Shown here in pieces: positions 10,548 through 20,733 of a stretch of DNA of 64,000 nucleotides. Each line of letters opens with the position of its first letter. Position 1 is the first letter of the stretch. The translations under genes were made by a program, and so were the position numbers. This stretch comes from Diaporthe sp. PMI_573. Lineage: Eukaryota > Ascomycota > Sordariomycetes > Diaporthales > Diaporthaceae. The notes beneath the pieces are model-generated. The model saw only the letters and a list, made by a program, of their open reading frames with translations. It was not told where the DNA came from and made no database searches. The stretch lies in the NCBI GenBank assembly GCA_021399435.1, contig JAJTUP010000025.1:62001-126000 (forward strand). The letters are read 5' to 3'.

Positions 10548-13390
10548 ATGGAGGCCGCAGCTTCCATTGTCGGCATCGTCTCGTTTGGCCTGGGCCTAGC
10601 GAAAACCCTCCAGGCATTTGTCGACAGCGTTATTGAAGCCGAGGAGACTATCATCCTCATCGTGGCCGAAGTCAATGCGACGGCATCAACCTTGAAGCGC
10701 CTTCAGGACTTCATTGAACAAGACAAGGCAGCCAGCGAGCAGCAGCATCGAACCACAATATTCAACGATACAGGTCTCAAAGAGATAGGGGCATGTGCTC
10801 TCCAGTGCCAGAAGATCTATGTACAAATCATCGTTCTCATTGAAAAGGCAAGCATGCCGAATGGCGAAGAAGGGAGCAAAGACACCAACCCCCCGGCTCC
10901 TGCTGCAGATGATCCGAACGGGCCCGCGGTGCGTCTGGCGGTCTTCAGTAAGAATGTCACCAAGCTGGGGCGGAAGATGAAGTGGCCTTGGCTCGAGCCT
11001 CGGATCAAACGGTGCCAGGAGCACCTCGGACGGCTCAAGGTGAGCTTGCTGCTGAGTCTCCAGGTCTTCTTCATTGCTGAGAGCCGTTCTCGGTATGTGC
11101 ACAATATCCAATACTCTCGGCTTTGGTTTTAGTACTGACCGATGAATGATTCACGAAGTCCTTTCGTTGCCACGGTCTTGGGTACAGATGATGAAAACGA
11201 AATGAGAGACAGAGCTGAGACTCTGCGCAAGAAAATAACGGAGCTGCGAGCCAAGAAAAGCCCACAAAGGCCACCCAACAGACCGCCGCCCGGCCCAGAT
11301 TATGGGGTCAGGGAGGTGCCCGACTCTATCAGCAGCAGCAGCGACGCTTCAATTACTTCGGGAAATAGGTCAAGCAGCGGCCGAGTAATCATGGACTACA
11401 GTTCTTCCGCGAGCTCTTCTTACCTGGGTTCCGACGGCGTACACAGGCCACGCAGGTCACGTACATATCGAGCTGTGAGGGCCTTGCGTACTTTCAAGGC
11501 CCATGTTCGAAAAAGGGTAGAACGCAAAGCAGTCTTTAAAAGGGATTGTACAAGCACAGTCTTCGAGGCCTACCTGATTCACTCCTTCCCAGGCCCCTTC
11601 TTCGGCCCCTTTTCAGGTAATTCCGCAGTACCACCGCCCATCAAGCTGCCCTTTGGCCACCGCAGGCTCAACCGGCAAGTCAAGCGGGCTCTCAGAAAGT
11701 GCAACCCATGGGATATTCTGCTTATTTTGAGTCCCACCGATCGCGGTCTAGTTGACCTAGTAGTCCAGCAAGCCCAACTTGCGGCTTCTAGCAACATGAG
11801 TGTGATCTTGGTGGCTATTGAAGTCGACGGGTACAGCGATGCTAACCTCGCCGGTCTCGAGACTGACTATCTTACTTGGAGCAGAATGGTCCTCTTCTTT
11901 CGCCATGAACCGCTATATATTGAGGAGGGAGCACCAGAGCATGATCAATACGTGATTGGGGGACGACCTCGCTTTACAGCTACCGTGCGCAACACGTTTC
12001 GAAGTAGTCAGCGCCGGAACACGAAGCATAAGGAGTTGCAAGCAAAACTGAAGCGAGAGAAAGATGAGAGAGACATGCAAGAAGCGAGGAATAGAGCAGA
12101 CAGAGAAAATATTGAGAAGGAGAAGGCAGAGATGGAAGATGATAGGAAAGCTCTGGAAGCCGCGAGCAATCGAATAGAAGAAGAGAAGGAGAAGTTGGAA
12201 GCCGAAAAGACCCGGATAGCAGAGGAAAAAGATGCCATGCAGAGCAAGGATCGGGCACTCAAGAACGCGGAACAAGCTGTCTTGAAAAGCATCGAGAGGG
12301 GCACTGCCGAAGAAGAGCTCAAGAGGGTCTTCGAGGAAGAGCGCGCAAAAAAGATGGTCGAGGAAGAACACGTCAAGAAGATGATGAGGGAAGAACTTGC
12401 CCACAGGCGCTTACAAGAAGAACACGCCAAAAAGTTGGCCATTGAGAAGGCGGCAGCGGAGAAGGCAGCAGCGGAGAAAGCAAAGCCACCCGTGAAGTTC
12501 AAAGACGCAGTCGGCAGGAAGTTCAATTTCCCCTTCCATCTGGTCCAAACCTGGCAGGTAAGCTCCAAGCCACCAAATTCGCCCTCGCAATGCTGTGTTG
12601 TGACTAACTCTGCGGGTAGGGCATGGAAGATATGATCAAGCAAGCGTTCCTCCACGTGGAGTCCATCGGTCCGCACGTCTTGGAGGGTCGTTATGACCTG
12701 GCGGATTCTGAAGAACAGGTCATCCTTCCTTCAACCTGGGCCGAGACTATCAAGCCAGGAGCATTTGTGACCATGCGCATGTGGCCAATGAAGACACCAC
12801 CCCCACCACCACCTGCAGTGCCTACTCGTTCTTTTGGAGGAAGACCTATGCCAGGTATACCACCAACGCCATACCCAGGCATGCCTGCTCCTTCTTTTGG
12901 AGGAAGACCTATGCCAGGCATACCGCCAACGCCATACCCAGGCATGCCTGCTCCTTCTTTTGGAGGAAGACCTATGCCAGGCATACCGCCAACGCCATAC
13001 CCAGGCATGCCGGGTGTGTCACCTGATGCAGCATACGTGGCGGCACCAAGGCCAGGATTTAGGCCACTATTTCCTCCGGGGTATCCGCCACCGCCGCCGA
13101 GGAGGGCAGCGCGACGACCAGCCCTCGTCAAGGTAAAAGGTCGCGGTACACCACGCAAGCCTCGAGCAAAGAGCAGCAAATTCCTGTTCAGGGGGCGTGC
13201 GGAGAAGAAGAGCGCTAAAGTCAGCAACCGCGTAGATGTGGAGGACATCTCCAGCGGTGAAATGTCGGAGGATATCGACAAAGAGCTGGGTCTGGATGAT
13301 CTGGAGATACCGGAGCAAATGGCTTCAAAGGATATCGATGAGCTCCTCGCGGCCTGGACGAATCCTTCGAGCGACGGCAACCAGGAATAG
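10548..13390 (+). CDS. STAND-N-like, coiled-coil, ubiquitin-like-domain protein with Pro-rich repeats
   Basis: Three exons: 10548-11092, 11159-12557 and 12620-13390. Both introns (66 and 62 bp) keep phase. The product has 904 residues. The N-terminus (MEAAASIVGIVSFGLGLAKT) is the hydrophobic, helix-rich start seen in fungal STAND and NACHT proteins. No NACHT or Walker motif follows. A basic middle part leads into a long charged coiled coil (about residues 470-625). The second splice completes a fungal ubiquitin-like domain of the ULD type at about 626-703 (VKFKDAVGRKF, then HLVQTWQGMEDMIKQAF, ending MRMWPM). After it come three 21-residue repeats at about 718-780, then basic and acidic tails. 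Family knowledge suggests a scaffold or signalling role. The cellular role is unknown. Confidence 0.85.
12827..13015 (+). repeat. Three 63-bp in-frame tandem repeats
   Basis: Each unit codes for 21 residues starting SFGGRPMPGIPPTPYPGMP. Copies two and three are almost identical at the DNA level; copy one differs at a few bases. Near-identity points to recent expansion or ongoing homogenisation. The repeats sit in the proline-rich region after the ubiquitin-like domain. Confidence 0.95.
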
Positions 13391-13684
13391 ACAACCTCAA
13401 ATCTCCTGCAGAGATGGGAAATTGCAATTTGAGGAGTATAATGAACGCTATTTACCTTTACAGCGCATTTTGGTTGCGACCTAGTTGGGCAGCCGCCTTA
13501 CTTGAAGTCGAGTCTGGCGTGGGAAGGTCTTGGGCACCGCTGGGAATTCGAGCCAGCGTAGATCTAAGAGAACGAGCCGGACATTTGTTACGACTTCTAC
13601 ATTCCATCGATGGATCCATTGTGGATGGAGGAGAAAAATCTTTCTTCTCAGGTCATAAGCGACATTTATCAGCGATGACATCAC

Positions 13685-13774
13685 GCGGGGATAACTCAGT
13701 TGGGAGAGTGCCAGACTGAAGACAACTTCAGGCATGACATCTGGAAGTCGGCGATTCGATCTCGCCTCACCGCA
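13685..13774 (+). tRNA. tRNA-Phe (GAA) with a 17-nt intron
   Basis: The 90 bp fold exactly: 73 mature positions plus a 17-nt intron after position 37. The D stem is ACTC/GAGT with loop AGTTGGGA. The anticodon stem is CCAGA/TCTGG with loop CTGAAGA, giving anticodon GAA. The T stem is GGCGA/TCGCC with loop TTCGATC, and the discriminator base is A. Fungal tRNA-Phe genes normally carry such an intron. The acceptor stem GCGGGGA/TCACCGC has one G-A mismatch at 5:68, and the usual G10 and G53 are A with compensating partners. The gene could be a diverged copy or a pseudo-tRNA. A T-run follows 36 bp downstream. Confidence 0.85.
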
Positions 13775-13809
13775 TCTTCACATCCTTTTTGGCTTCGGCT
13801 ACACTGTGG

Positions 13810-13818
13810 TTTTTTTTT
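13810..13818 (+). terminator. T-run, likely RNA polymerase III terminator
   Basis: Nine T residues on the plus strand, 36 bp beyond the tRNA-Phe gene. A run of four or more Ts ends polymerase III transcription; there is no earlier run between the tRNA and this one. Confidence 0.5.
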
Positions 13819-16634
13819 AATCAATATATAACCTGTCAGATCCGGATCACGCGTAAATCAAAGTCGAAAACTGTTCACAGGGTGCTTGCAACGCAGAGGC
13901 CTACGTAGGTATAAAGTCCAATGACAAAATTGACGGAGGAATTCGAGAGACCCACTTTTAGATCTGGAATAAAGATCTGCCATGTGGAATTCACTTCAGA
14001 TTCGGTTCCACGCCACGACCAGTATACAATTGGCCAAATTCCCGAAACCAGACAAGGAATCAGCGATATGAACAGCAGATATTGGCAAGATGTACCCTTA
14101 GGCAATGGATAGCCACGATGCCTGGAATTTCTCATAAAACAGTAGACTGGCGGAACACAGGGGGAGGATGCGTGCAATGCCTAACCGAGGATCAACCAGT
14201 GTCTTTCCATGAGACTGAGGGTCTGGAGAAACGATATTAAACTTTATCCTGGATCATCCAGGGGATTGCTAGCCGCCTTAAAACGATTGATATGTGCAGG
14301 ATCAGGCCTCGAATTCCACTTGCCGCACGATGCCCGCCTAAAAATGTACCGTGATCCATACCGGTACGAAACAAGCCATCGACCGAAACAATCACATACA
14401 TTACACGAACAAAACTTATTCTTGCTCTTTGCAGTCGGTAATCAACCCGGCTCTGTCGATGAAGGTAGCATGGCCTTAGATCAGTCGAGTTGTACCCGGA
14501 GTGTTGTCAGGGAAGCGATGTTAGAGACTAGTAGGAGTTGTCCACGTATGCCCAGGTGGCAAGCATCCTCAAACAACAGAGTCAAACAAAACAAACCCAA
14601 TTGCAGCACAAGAGACCCACCTCTCACAACGGGCAGACAGCTATCTTTGTAGATGCTGCTCAATCTTCTAGCAGCGATTGGCTGCTCGTGAAACTGGGGT
14701 CAGTGATGTGCTAATATGTTGACACAAACAACCAGGCTCTTGACGAGTCTGGCTCTCAACATCTGCTTCCCGATGAATGGCCGAGGTCTCAATTCATTCA
14801 AGCAGCATCCACGCGAGCGGACGCGCAGTGCACAAAACGGCGCTTCACTCGACCACTTTCCAAACTCTCGCTGTAGCCGTAGCCCCCAGCTTTTAGAATA
14901 TGTGTTTCACAGTTAGTTCTCATAATCATTTGTACGTAATTGAATGGTGGCAAGGGGATGGCATACCAGCCTCTAAGCATTGGCGGAGGGATACGCTGCG
15001 ACCCACCCTTGTGGTAGCTGAGTGTTGCTCTCCTGATAGGACGTCACCATAGAAATCACCTTTGACGAAGTAATGGTAACAGAGGCATCTTTTCTCTGAT
15101 GTCCTGTGTCTGCGTTGAAGAGGTCTCAAGGGTTTGTGTAGTTGACTACGTCATCAAGATTCAAGATGTTACCCAAGGGGCCACTGGGAGAAGTAAAGTG
15201 AGCGTCAGCCTACTTGAACAGCGATCCAGCCAACTATTGGGAGCTACAAACTCTTCCTCAATGGGAAGAATCGGGTTATTGAAGATCAAGGCTCGGTGAA
15301 GACTCCTACCAGCATGTCCAGATAGGGTCGTTCCGATGCAAGTCAAAAACGTCCCTTCGGACGAAATGCATGGAGCATCGGTTGAGCGATGAGCTTGGAT
15401 GAGAGGCTAAGGGATGTTTCCCTAGATCGGACATAGCTCAACCATCAGACTGACGTGCAGTATGCCTTTTCGAGAAGATATTTATTTTACGATGGAAGAT
15501 GAATCATATCCCGTCTTACGGTCGAGTACTGCGTTCCGCATATCGCCACAGCAAAGGTAATCGCCTGTCCTGATTGACTTAGATCAGGCCGTTGACACCC
15601 AAGCGGTGGAGTCCTGCTACACGCACAAGCGCGTCGATGGCATGCCAGATAAGGCTATACTATGCGAGAACTGCCGACTTGCCTCATTCAGTCGCGGCAA
15701 AGTGAGCACCCTGCGGATCTAAATTGCAACCATCGTCCAGGAGTGCCACTTTGTGTGTCGGCTGTAGATCCGGCAAGGCTCTGACACACGGAACTAATCA
15801 TCAATTGGTCTAGCTGTGCATGATCTTCAACAAGCCGTATCGCATCAACCAACGCCAATCCCTGTAAAGCCTTCCGACTCTGATTTGGCAGGGACACGGA
15901 CTGGACAGGCTCCCACGGTCCCCTGATTGCAACGGGAGCTACCGCACCGTCGTATCCAGCAAAAACACTCTGCGTCAGACGCGACTGGTTGGGATAGAGT
16001 TTGTACGTGCGGTGGCTCCTGTTCCTGTCTAAAAGATGAGCTGAATCTTGTCATTCACGTAGGATGATCCACGCAGGAACAATCATGACAGCTGCGGCAG
16101 AGGTCTGTCCGCACGTCACTTCTGACACTTTCATGACAGGAAACACAGACCAGAGTAAACCGAGCCAAGCTCAACGACATACATCCTTCACAGGAAACAT
16201 CCCTCGGCATTCTGCACGTCACACATGGCCCCAGTGCCGGCAGATCTCGACCTGACCCACACAACGACAGGGTGCTTTTCCAAGCCGGCATATTGAAGTG
16301 GTGTTGTACCGGGGGCTGATTGTGTGGCTAAATGCATGGGGTGAGAGATAGAGCACACAACCATGTGAGATCGACGCCGATTGAAGGACCGCACATGCTT
16401 TCGCTCTGGGTCGCAAGATCAAACCGGAACGGGGTAGCTTCGTTTGTGTGCCACTGTGATCACGTTTCGACCAGAGACCGCGACGGTCCTGAACCACAGA
16501 GCATCTAAATTCGACGTCGCGTCACCACCGAACCATATATGTCTTTGCTTCCCAATTTCGTGAAGCCACTTTAAACAGCATGAGCTGCTCTGGGTCTTGA
16601 AGGCCATCTTTGCACGAGTTGCTGCGAAATTAAT

Positions 16635-16724
16635 ATGTCACTATATCGGTCCTGGCGACTGATTTCATTAATACTTATCCCCTACGCATACGCATTTGGC
16701 CACCGACAAGGGCGGCAAACATGA
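16635..16724 (+). other. Signal-peptide reading frame out of frame with the next gene
   Basis: An ATG at 16635 opens 29 codons that read as a textbook signal peptide (MSLYRSWRLISLILIPYAYA, then a short polar stretch). The frame stops at a TGA at 16722-16724 that overlaps the ATG of the next frame (ATGA). The next frame codes for a membrane protein with an extracellular-looking N-terminal part but no signal peptide of its own. No usable GT-AG intron lies between. A one-base deletion, a sequence error or an unusual coupled arrangement would explain it. Confidence 0.6.
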
Positions 16725-18280
16725 CAGATCGGCCTGGTTTCTGTGACAATCGCGACGGCCTTATCTGCGACGGAGTCAACGGCTTCAAGAGCATCGTGCA
16801 AGGCTTCGCAGGCAACGACGGAAAGACGAGTGCTCCCCCTGCACCCACACCTGCACCACCCGAGCTCGTCACCTCGACACCAGAGGAAGCGAGTGAAGCC
16901 ACACCACCACCTCCTCCGCCTCCTCCTCCGCCTCCCCCAGTAATTATCACGACCACTCCTCCACCCGAAATCGTCACAGTTTCTGTGACCCCTCCAGCAA
17001 GTACTTCCACTGCCGTGATCCCGCAACCACCGCCGCCCGAAATGGCCTTGCCTCCACCGCAGGAGCCCATCACGAGCTCGTTACCTCAGCTGGTCTTGCC
17101 AACACCCATCGCATTGACAACCACGTCATCTCGGGGGTCCTTCATAGTATCACTCCCAACCAGGACAGCGACCACTTTGAACCCAATCAATAATCCTCTT
17201 GTTCCAAGCATATTCGCCAGTACAGATTTCAATTCACCCATTGTCGGCCCAGCAACAGTCTTTATATCCTCTCCAACAGAGACTGTGGCGGTGGTAGCAA
17301 CTCCGGGGCCCGCACAGGGAGCCATCTCAGACAGATCGACGGAGTTCCCAGCCGCTCTCGTGGCGGGCGTATCAGGCGGCGTGATCGCATTCATCTTCGT
17401 CTTCGCCTTGCTGTGGAGACACTACCTCCGGAAACAATCCCAAAGGAGACATGCCCACAGTGTCGCTGATGAGAAGGGTCTGGTTCGCACTCACGACCAC
17501 GACCACGACGATCCTCACGGCCCGTACGAACGCCCCCCTGATCGTATTGTGACCACCAAAATATGGACTGGCTCGAAGGCGTCCAAATCAGATCAAACCA
17601 GGTTCTCCTGGGCTGCAACAGAGGTGTCATTGGGCGCAGATCTGGAACCTCTCAGTCCCAAACCAGTGATACAACAGACCGTTCACAGAGTGAGCGTTCC
17701 AGCCCCTGTCGAAGCCAGCAGTTTCCGCAGCGGTTCGAAAGAAGGCAGCCTGCGTGGCTCCGTCTCACGGCCGCCGTCTTCGGTACACCAGGCAACGACA
17801 CGGGACTCGGCTGTAACACAAGGGACGGAAAGCAAGCATGGGTCATCGTCCCGGCTACAAGTTCCTGGTACAGATCACCCCCGGCAACTTACAGATATCC
17901 CTGCTGAAGAAGAGGAGATGGAAGGGGACCCTGTGCCAGACCTAAGTGATTTCGACTTGGTACCAGCACCGCTGGAGACGAAGATTGAGGAAGGACCAGG
18001 ACTGCACAGGCAGTACACCTTGCGCTCCTCGCCACTCCACCAGAACCCTTTCAGAGACCCGGCTGAAGAAGAGACATCTACTGAGACACCGATGTCTGTG
18101 ACATTCGAGATTGTCAACACAGATACGCCTCCCCCAAGCAGCGCGTCGGGGTCTGGGCCTGAAGCTCAGAGGGACGACCGCCAGGAACACTCTCCCTCAC
18201 CGATACATGTCCTGCAGACCATCACTTTGACAGCTGAAGACCTGAAGAGGGCTTCAACTGCAAAGACCATTGCGGGATGA
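16721..18280 (+). CDS. Single-pass Pro/Ser/Thr-rich membrane protein
   Basis: One open frame of 519 codons from an ATG at 16721. A short Cys-containing start (FCDNRDGLICDGVNGF) is followed by a long Pro/Thr/Ser-rich stalk with a run of 12 prolines, likely O-glycosylated. One membrane helix lies at about residues 213-236 (ALVAGVSGGVIAFIFVFALL), followed by a basic stop-transfer sequence and a His/Asp-rich stretch (THDHDHDDPHG). The remaining 270 residues are a disordered, phosphosite-rich cytoplasmic tail. The layout is that of fungal wall-stress or mucin-like sensors, though no WSC domain is present. Topology needs a signal peptide, which lies just upstream in another frame (16635). The frame itself is also open upstream of 16721 but lacks an ATG. 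Confidence 0.7.
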   Translation: MTDRPGFCDNRDGLICDGVNGFKSIVQGFAGNDGKTSAPPAPTPAPPELVTSTPEEASEATPPPPPPPPPPPPVIITTTPPPEIVTVSVTPPASTSTAVIPQPPPPEMALPPPQEPITSSLPQLVLPTPIALTTTSSRGSFIVSLPTRTATTLNPINNPLVPSIFASTDFNSPIVGPATVFISSPTETVAVVATPGPAQGAISDRSTEFPAALVAGVSGGVIAFIFVFALLWRHYLRKQSQRRHAHSVADEKGLVRTHDHDHDDPHGPYERPPDRIVTTKIWTGSKASKSDQTRFSWAATEVSLGADLEPLSPKPVIQQTVHRVSVPAPVEASSFRSGSKEGSLRGSVSRPPSSVHQATTRDSAVTQGTESKHGSSSRLQVPGTDHPRQLTDIPAEEEEMEGDPVPDLSDFDLVPAPLETKIEEGPGLHRQYTLRSSPLHQNPFRDPAEEETSTETPMSVTFEIVNTDTPPPSSASGSGPEAQRDDRQEHSPSPIHVLQTITLTAEDLKRASTAKTIAG

Positions 18281-19872
18281 AGAGTATGGAATAAAAGACG
18301 GATGCAGCGCCTGGGGTGCTGGGAAACAGATTCTTGGGGCCAGATTGCAAATCGATCCTAACTGTATATAAATGACTCTTGACCATATTACTCCTATCCA
18401 TAGGGCCTTTTGAACCATAATATCCTTTGCATGACCACATAAACACCTTGAGAAATCGTCCACCCAAGTTCTTTCTCCGAAGTTCGTTGATTTGTTTACG
18501 TCTTTCCCTGTGTCTTTCTTATGGAATCCCATCATGATATGTCATCATGATATGTAAGTGGGTCGATGACGGAGCTTAAATTGTGCTGAAAGGCTGCGAG
18601 ATCGTCGCATCTGACCACTTGATCGATCATTTGTCTCCAGACGTTTCAGACACGAGTACCAATCGAGAGACCCGAGTCGATAGTCAGATCTAGACCATTC
18701 ATGCAGCTGACACTTGGCCTGCTGAGAAACAGAACGAACTCCGCCACTTCTTGAACGGTTCCAACGCATCCGAGAGAGGGGAGAAAACCTTGATCAAAGG
18801 ACGTAGCTGAGGCATGAGCTGCAGGTCAGCATGATTCATAAACGTGTCTACCCACGATAAGCCGATAGAGTTAACTCAGGTGTGAAACCGGATACAGTCC
18901 ATTACATGTGTTTAGAACGCTCTTGATTGAATACATGCAGCGTGCTGATTTACCTGCTGTGGATATCTTGTGGTTGACTGGCCTGCCAGTGGACTTGGTG
19001 ACCCTATTTATTGAGCGCTCAGACGTAGTATAATTGAGCACCTCTGGGCATTGTCCCAATAGTGAGGTATGGATGACTGATGGACTGGTGCTTTCATAAA
19101 GAAGAGGGGAAATCGATTCCTATTTGTGTCCATTCGCATCTCGTTTGCTTTCGGCGCACTTTTTTCCCTGGACCAAGTATCAGGTCAAAAGGCACATCAC
19201 TGCCTGAAAGTACGGGATAGCACGAGCTGCGGGAGTTATCAAATTGTGTCTCCATAAGGACAGCACCTGAAACAGAAAGGAAGGGAGAAAAGATGTTCTT
19301 GCACATGTGAGAACACACTGGTGTCAGCCCCATTGACCGCTTGGAACTGAAATATGACACTCATAACTGAACTTGCTTTGATACATATGTATCAGTAATT
19401 GGGAGGCAAACCACAACTAATCCCGTTGCAGGCGAGCGATTTGCCAGCCAGTCTAGCTGCAAAACCCCCTGAAGAGCCAGGTATGGTTCCTGAGCCTTCT
19501 CCAGCGTTGTACGCAGGCTTAGGCTTGCGACACTGCCGATGGTAGGGCTGACATGCCACTCAAAAGCTTGTTTAGCTTGAGAATCGCGTGGCTTGGCAGG
19601 CACTTCGCCGTGTTTTTGGCGGTTGCCTTGGATCCCGCGAGATCCTGCGTGGCTGTGCCATGATCCCGGCCGCCATAGTCAACCACCATCACAGGATCGG
19701 TACTTCATTAATTAAAATCAAGCGTCGCCCGTGAATAGAGTAACGCAGTTTCCGAGCAACTGGCTTCCAACAACTTTCCACCCTGGTGCGCGCTCAAGTC
19801 GCTACAACCCGTATACAATATCACGGATCTCAACCCTCCAAGCTTGGACTAGCCGTCGATTTTCCGAAACTT
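18281..19872. other. Spacer of 1.6 kb containing an SDR relic
   Basis: Between the mucin-like gene and the small membrane-protein gene. The only recognisable coding trace is the minus-strand dehydrogenase fragment at 18646-18789. The rest shows no motif, RNA gene or repeat that I can support. Confidence 0.45.
18646..18789 (-). pseudogene. Relic of a short-chain dehydrogenase C-terminus
   Basis: The minus-strand frame reads CVGTVQEVAEFVLFLSRPSV and later LDLTIDSGLSIG before a stop at 18646. This is the C-terminal signature of classical SDR enzymes, where a G-T-x-E-E-V-A helix and a G-x-x-x-x-x-D-G-G strand end the fold; here the second glycine of the DGG is Ser. I found no upstream Rossmann motif (TGxxxGxG) or YxxxK in any frame nearby, so this is probably a leftover fragment. 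It could also be the last exon of an unrecognised gene. Confidence 0.55.
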
Positions 19873-20458
19873 ATGGTTCAAACTCACTGGACCGAGCGCA
19901 ATGCCGCTCGTCAGGCATACTGGGCCATGCCTGGCATGCACAGGGGCAAATGGCAATTTCACGTGTTTCCCTACGGACCAGAGCCAAGCGACTTTGATAG
20001 ATATGGCCAGTACTTTTGGTTCTACGGCGGCTGGTATATCATTTGGCTCAGCATCGTCGCAGCTGCCGTCCTCGTTATCCTCGATCTGATCCTCTACGTT
20101 CATACGGATCCGGAACGGGAGCCCGATGCCCGGTGCTTGGCGCTCAGTGTGGTGCCAGTGAGTCTAGACCCGAGAGCGACCAATACTTCTCGCATGAAGG
20201 ATGAGTTTGGGCCTCGGATGGCTAATCTGTGTGCATCGATATGAGGCTGCCACAGTCCTCGCTTGGATGTCGATAGACGGACTCTTGCGAAAAAAAACTT
20301 GGCCTAGGGGGAGGCTGGGCATCGAAGGAGTCGTGGTCATCGGTACGATCGTTTGTCTCGCCCTGCTTGGAGCATTGGCTGGCATCAAAACCAGCCAGGG
20401 CGATTCATCTGCCCACTGGTACGCCGGGTTTTCTGGGGTCCTGGGTAGCTTGTTGTAA
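19873..20458 (+). CDS. Small multi-pass membrane protein, unknown
   Basis: Exons 19873-20157 and 20246-20458 flank an 88-bp intron (GTGAGT to ATATGAG, branch-like CTAAT), phase 0. The ATG at 19873 opens MVQTHWTERNAARQAYW. The product is about 165 residues. A strong membrane helix lies in the first exon (WYIIWLSIVAAAVLVILDLI) and another in the second (VVVIGTIVCLALLGALAG). I do not recognise the family. The 3' end is uncertain: the stop at 20456-20458 contains a GTAAGT donor, and a third exon ending near 20580 or 20587 is possible, depending on the acceptor used. Confidence 0.6.
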
Positions 20459-20607
20459 GTACACTTTTGTCCAGAAGGCCGTTGCCTTTACCGTCGTCAC
20501 TATGCTAACCAAGAGTCCGTGTGAAGACTATTGCGGCTCCTGCGACTTTGCGAGCTTTATTACGCGCTTCGTCATCCTGAGTCATAAATTTTTCCATTAC
20601 AACTTGA

Positions 20608-20680
20608 ATAGCTGAAGAGTAACCGCATAGGTGAAAATAACCGGATAGGTGAAAGCAACCGAATAGCTGAGAGTAACCGA
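20608..20680 (+). repeat. Four degenerate 18-bp tandem repeats
   Basis: Four copies of a unit close to ATAGGTGAAAATAACCG lie head to tail just beyond the 3' end of the small membrane-protein gene. The unit varies at a few positions (ATAGCTGA or ATAGGTGA; AGTAACCG, AATAACCG or GCAACCG). No coding frame is conserved through it. Confidence 0.8.
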
Positions 20681-20733
20681 GACACATCGAATATGCTGTT
20701 GAGGCGGGGCCGAATGATCACTGCGCGCCTGAA

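Larger units (their letters stand above)
13391..16634. other. Spacer of 3.2 kb holding one tRNA gene
   Basis: Apart from the tRNA-Phe gene at 13685-13774, I see no supported gene. Open frames at 13875-14177 (-, with some hydrophobic stretches) and 14209-14652 (+) have no recognisable motifs and no convincing splice sites. The region is of mixed composition with no long repeats. Confidence 0.5.

Noticed and set aside
12008..13380. Long minus-strand frames antisense to the coiled-coil gene
   Set aside because: Low-complexity shadows (Phe/Ser-rich) of the Lys/Glu-rich coiled coil and proline repeats.
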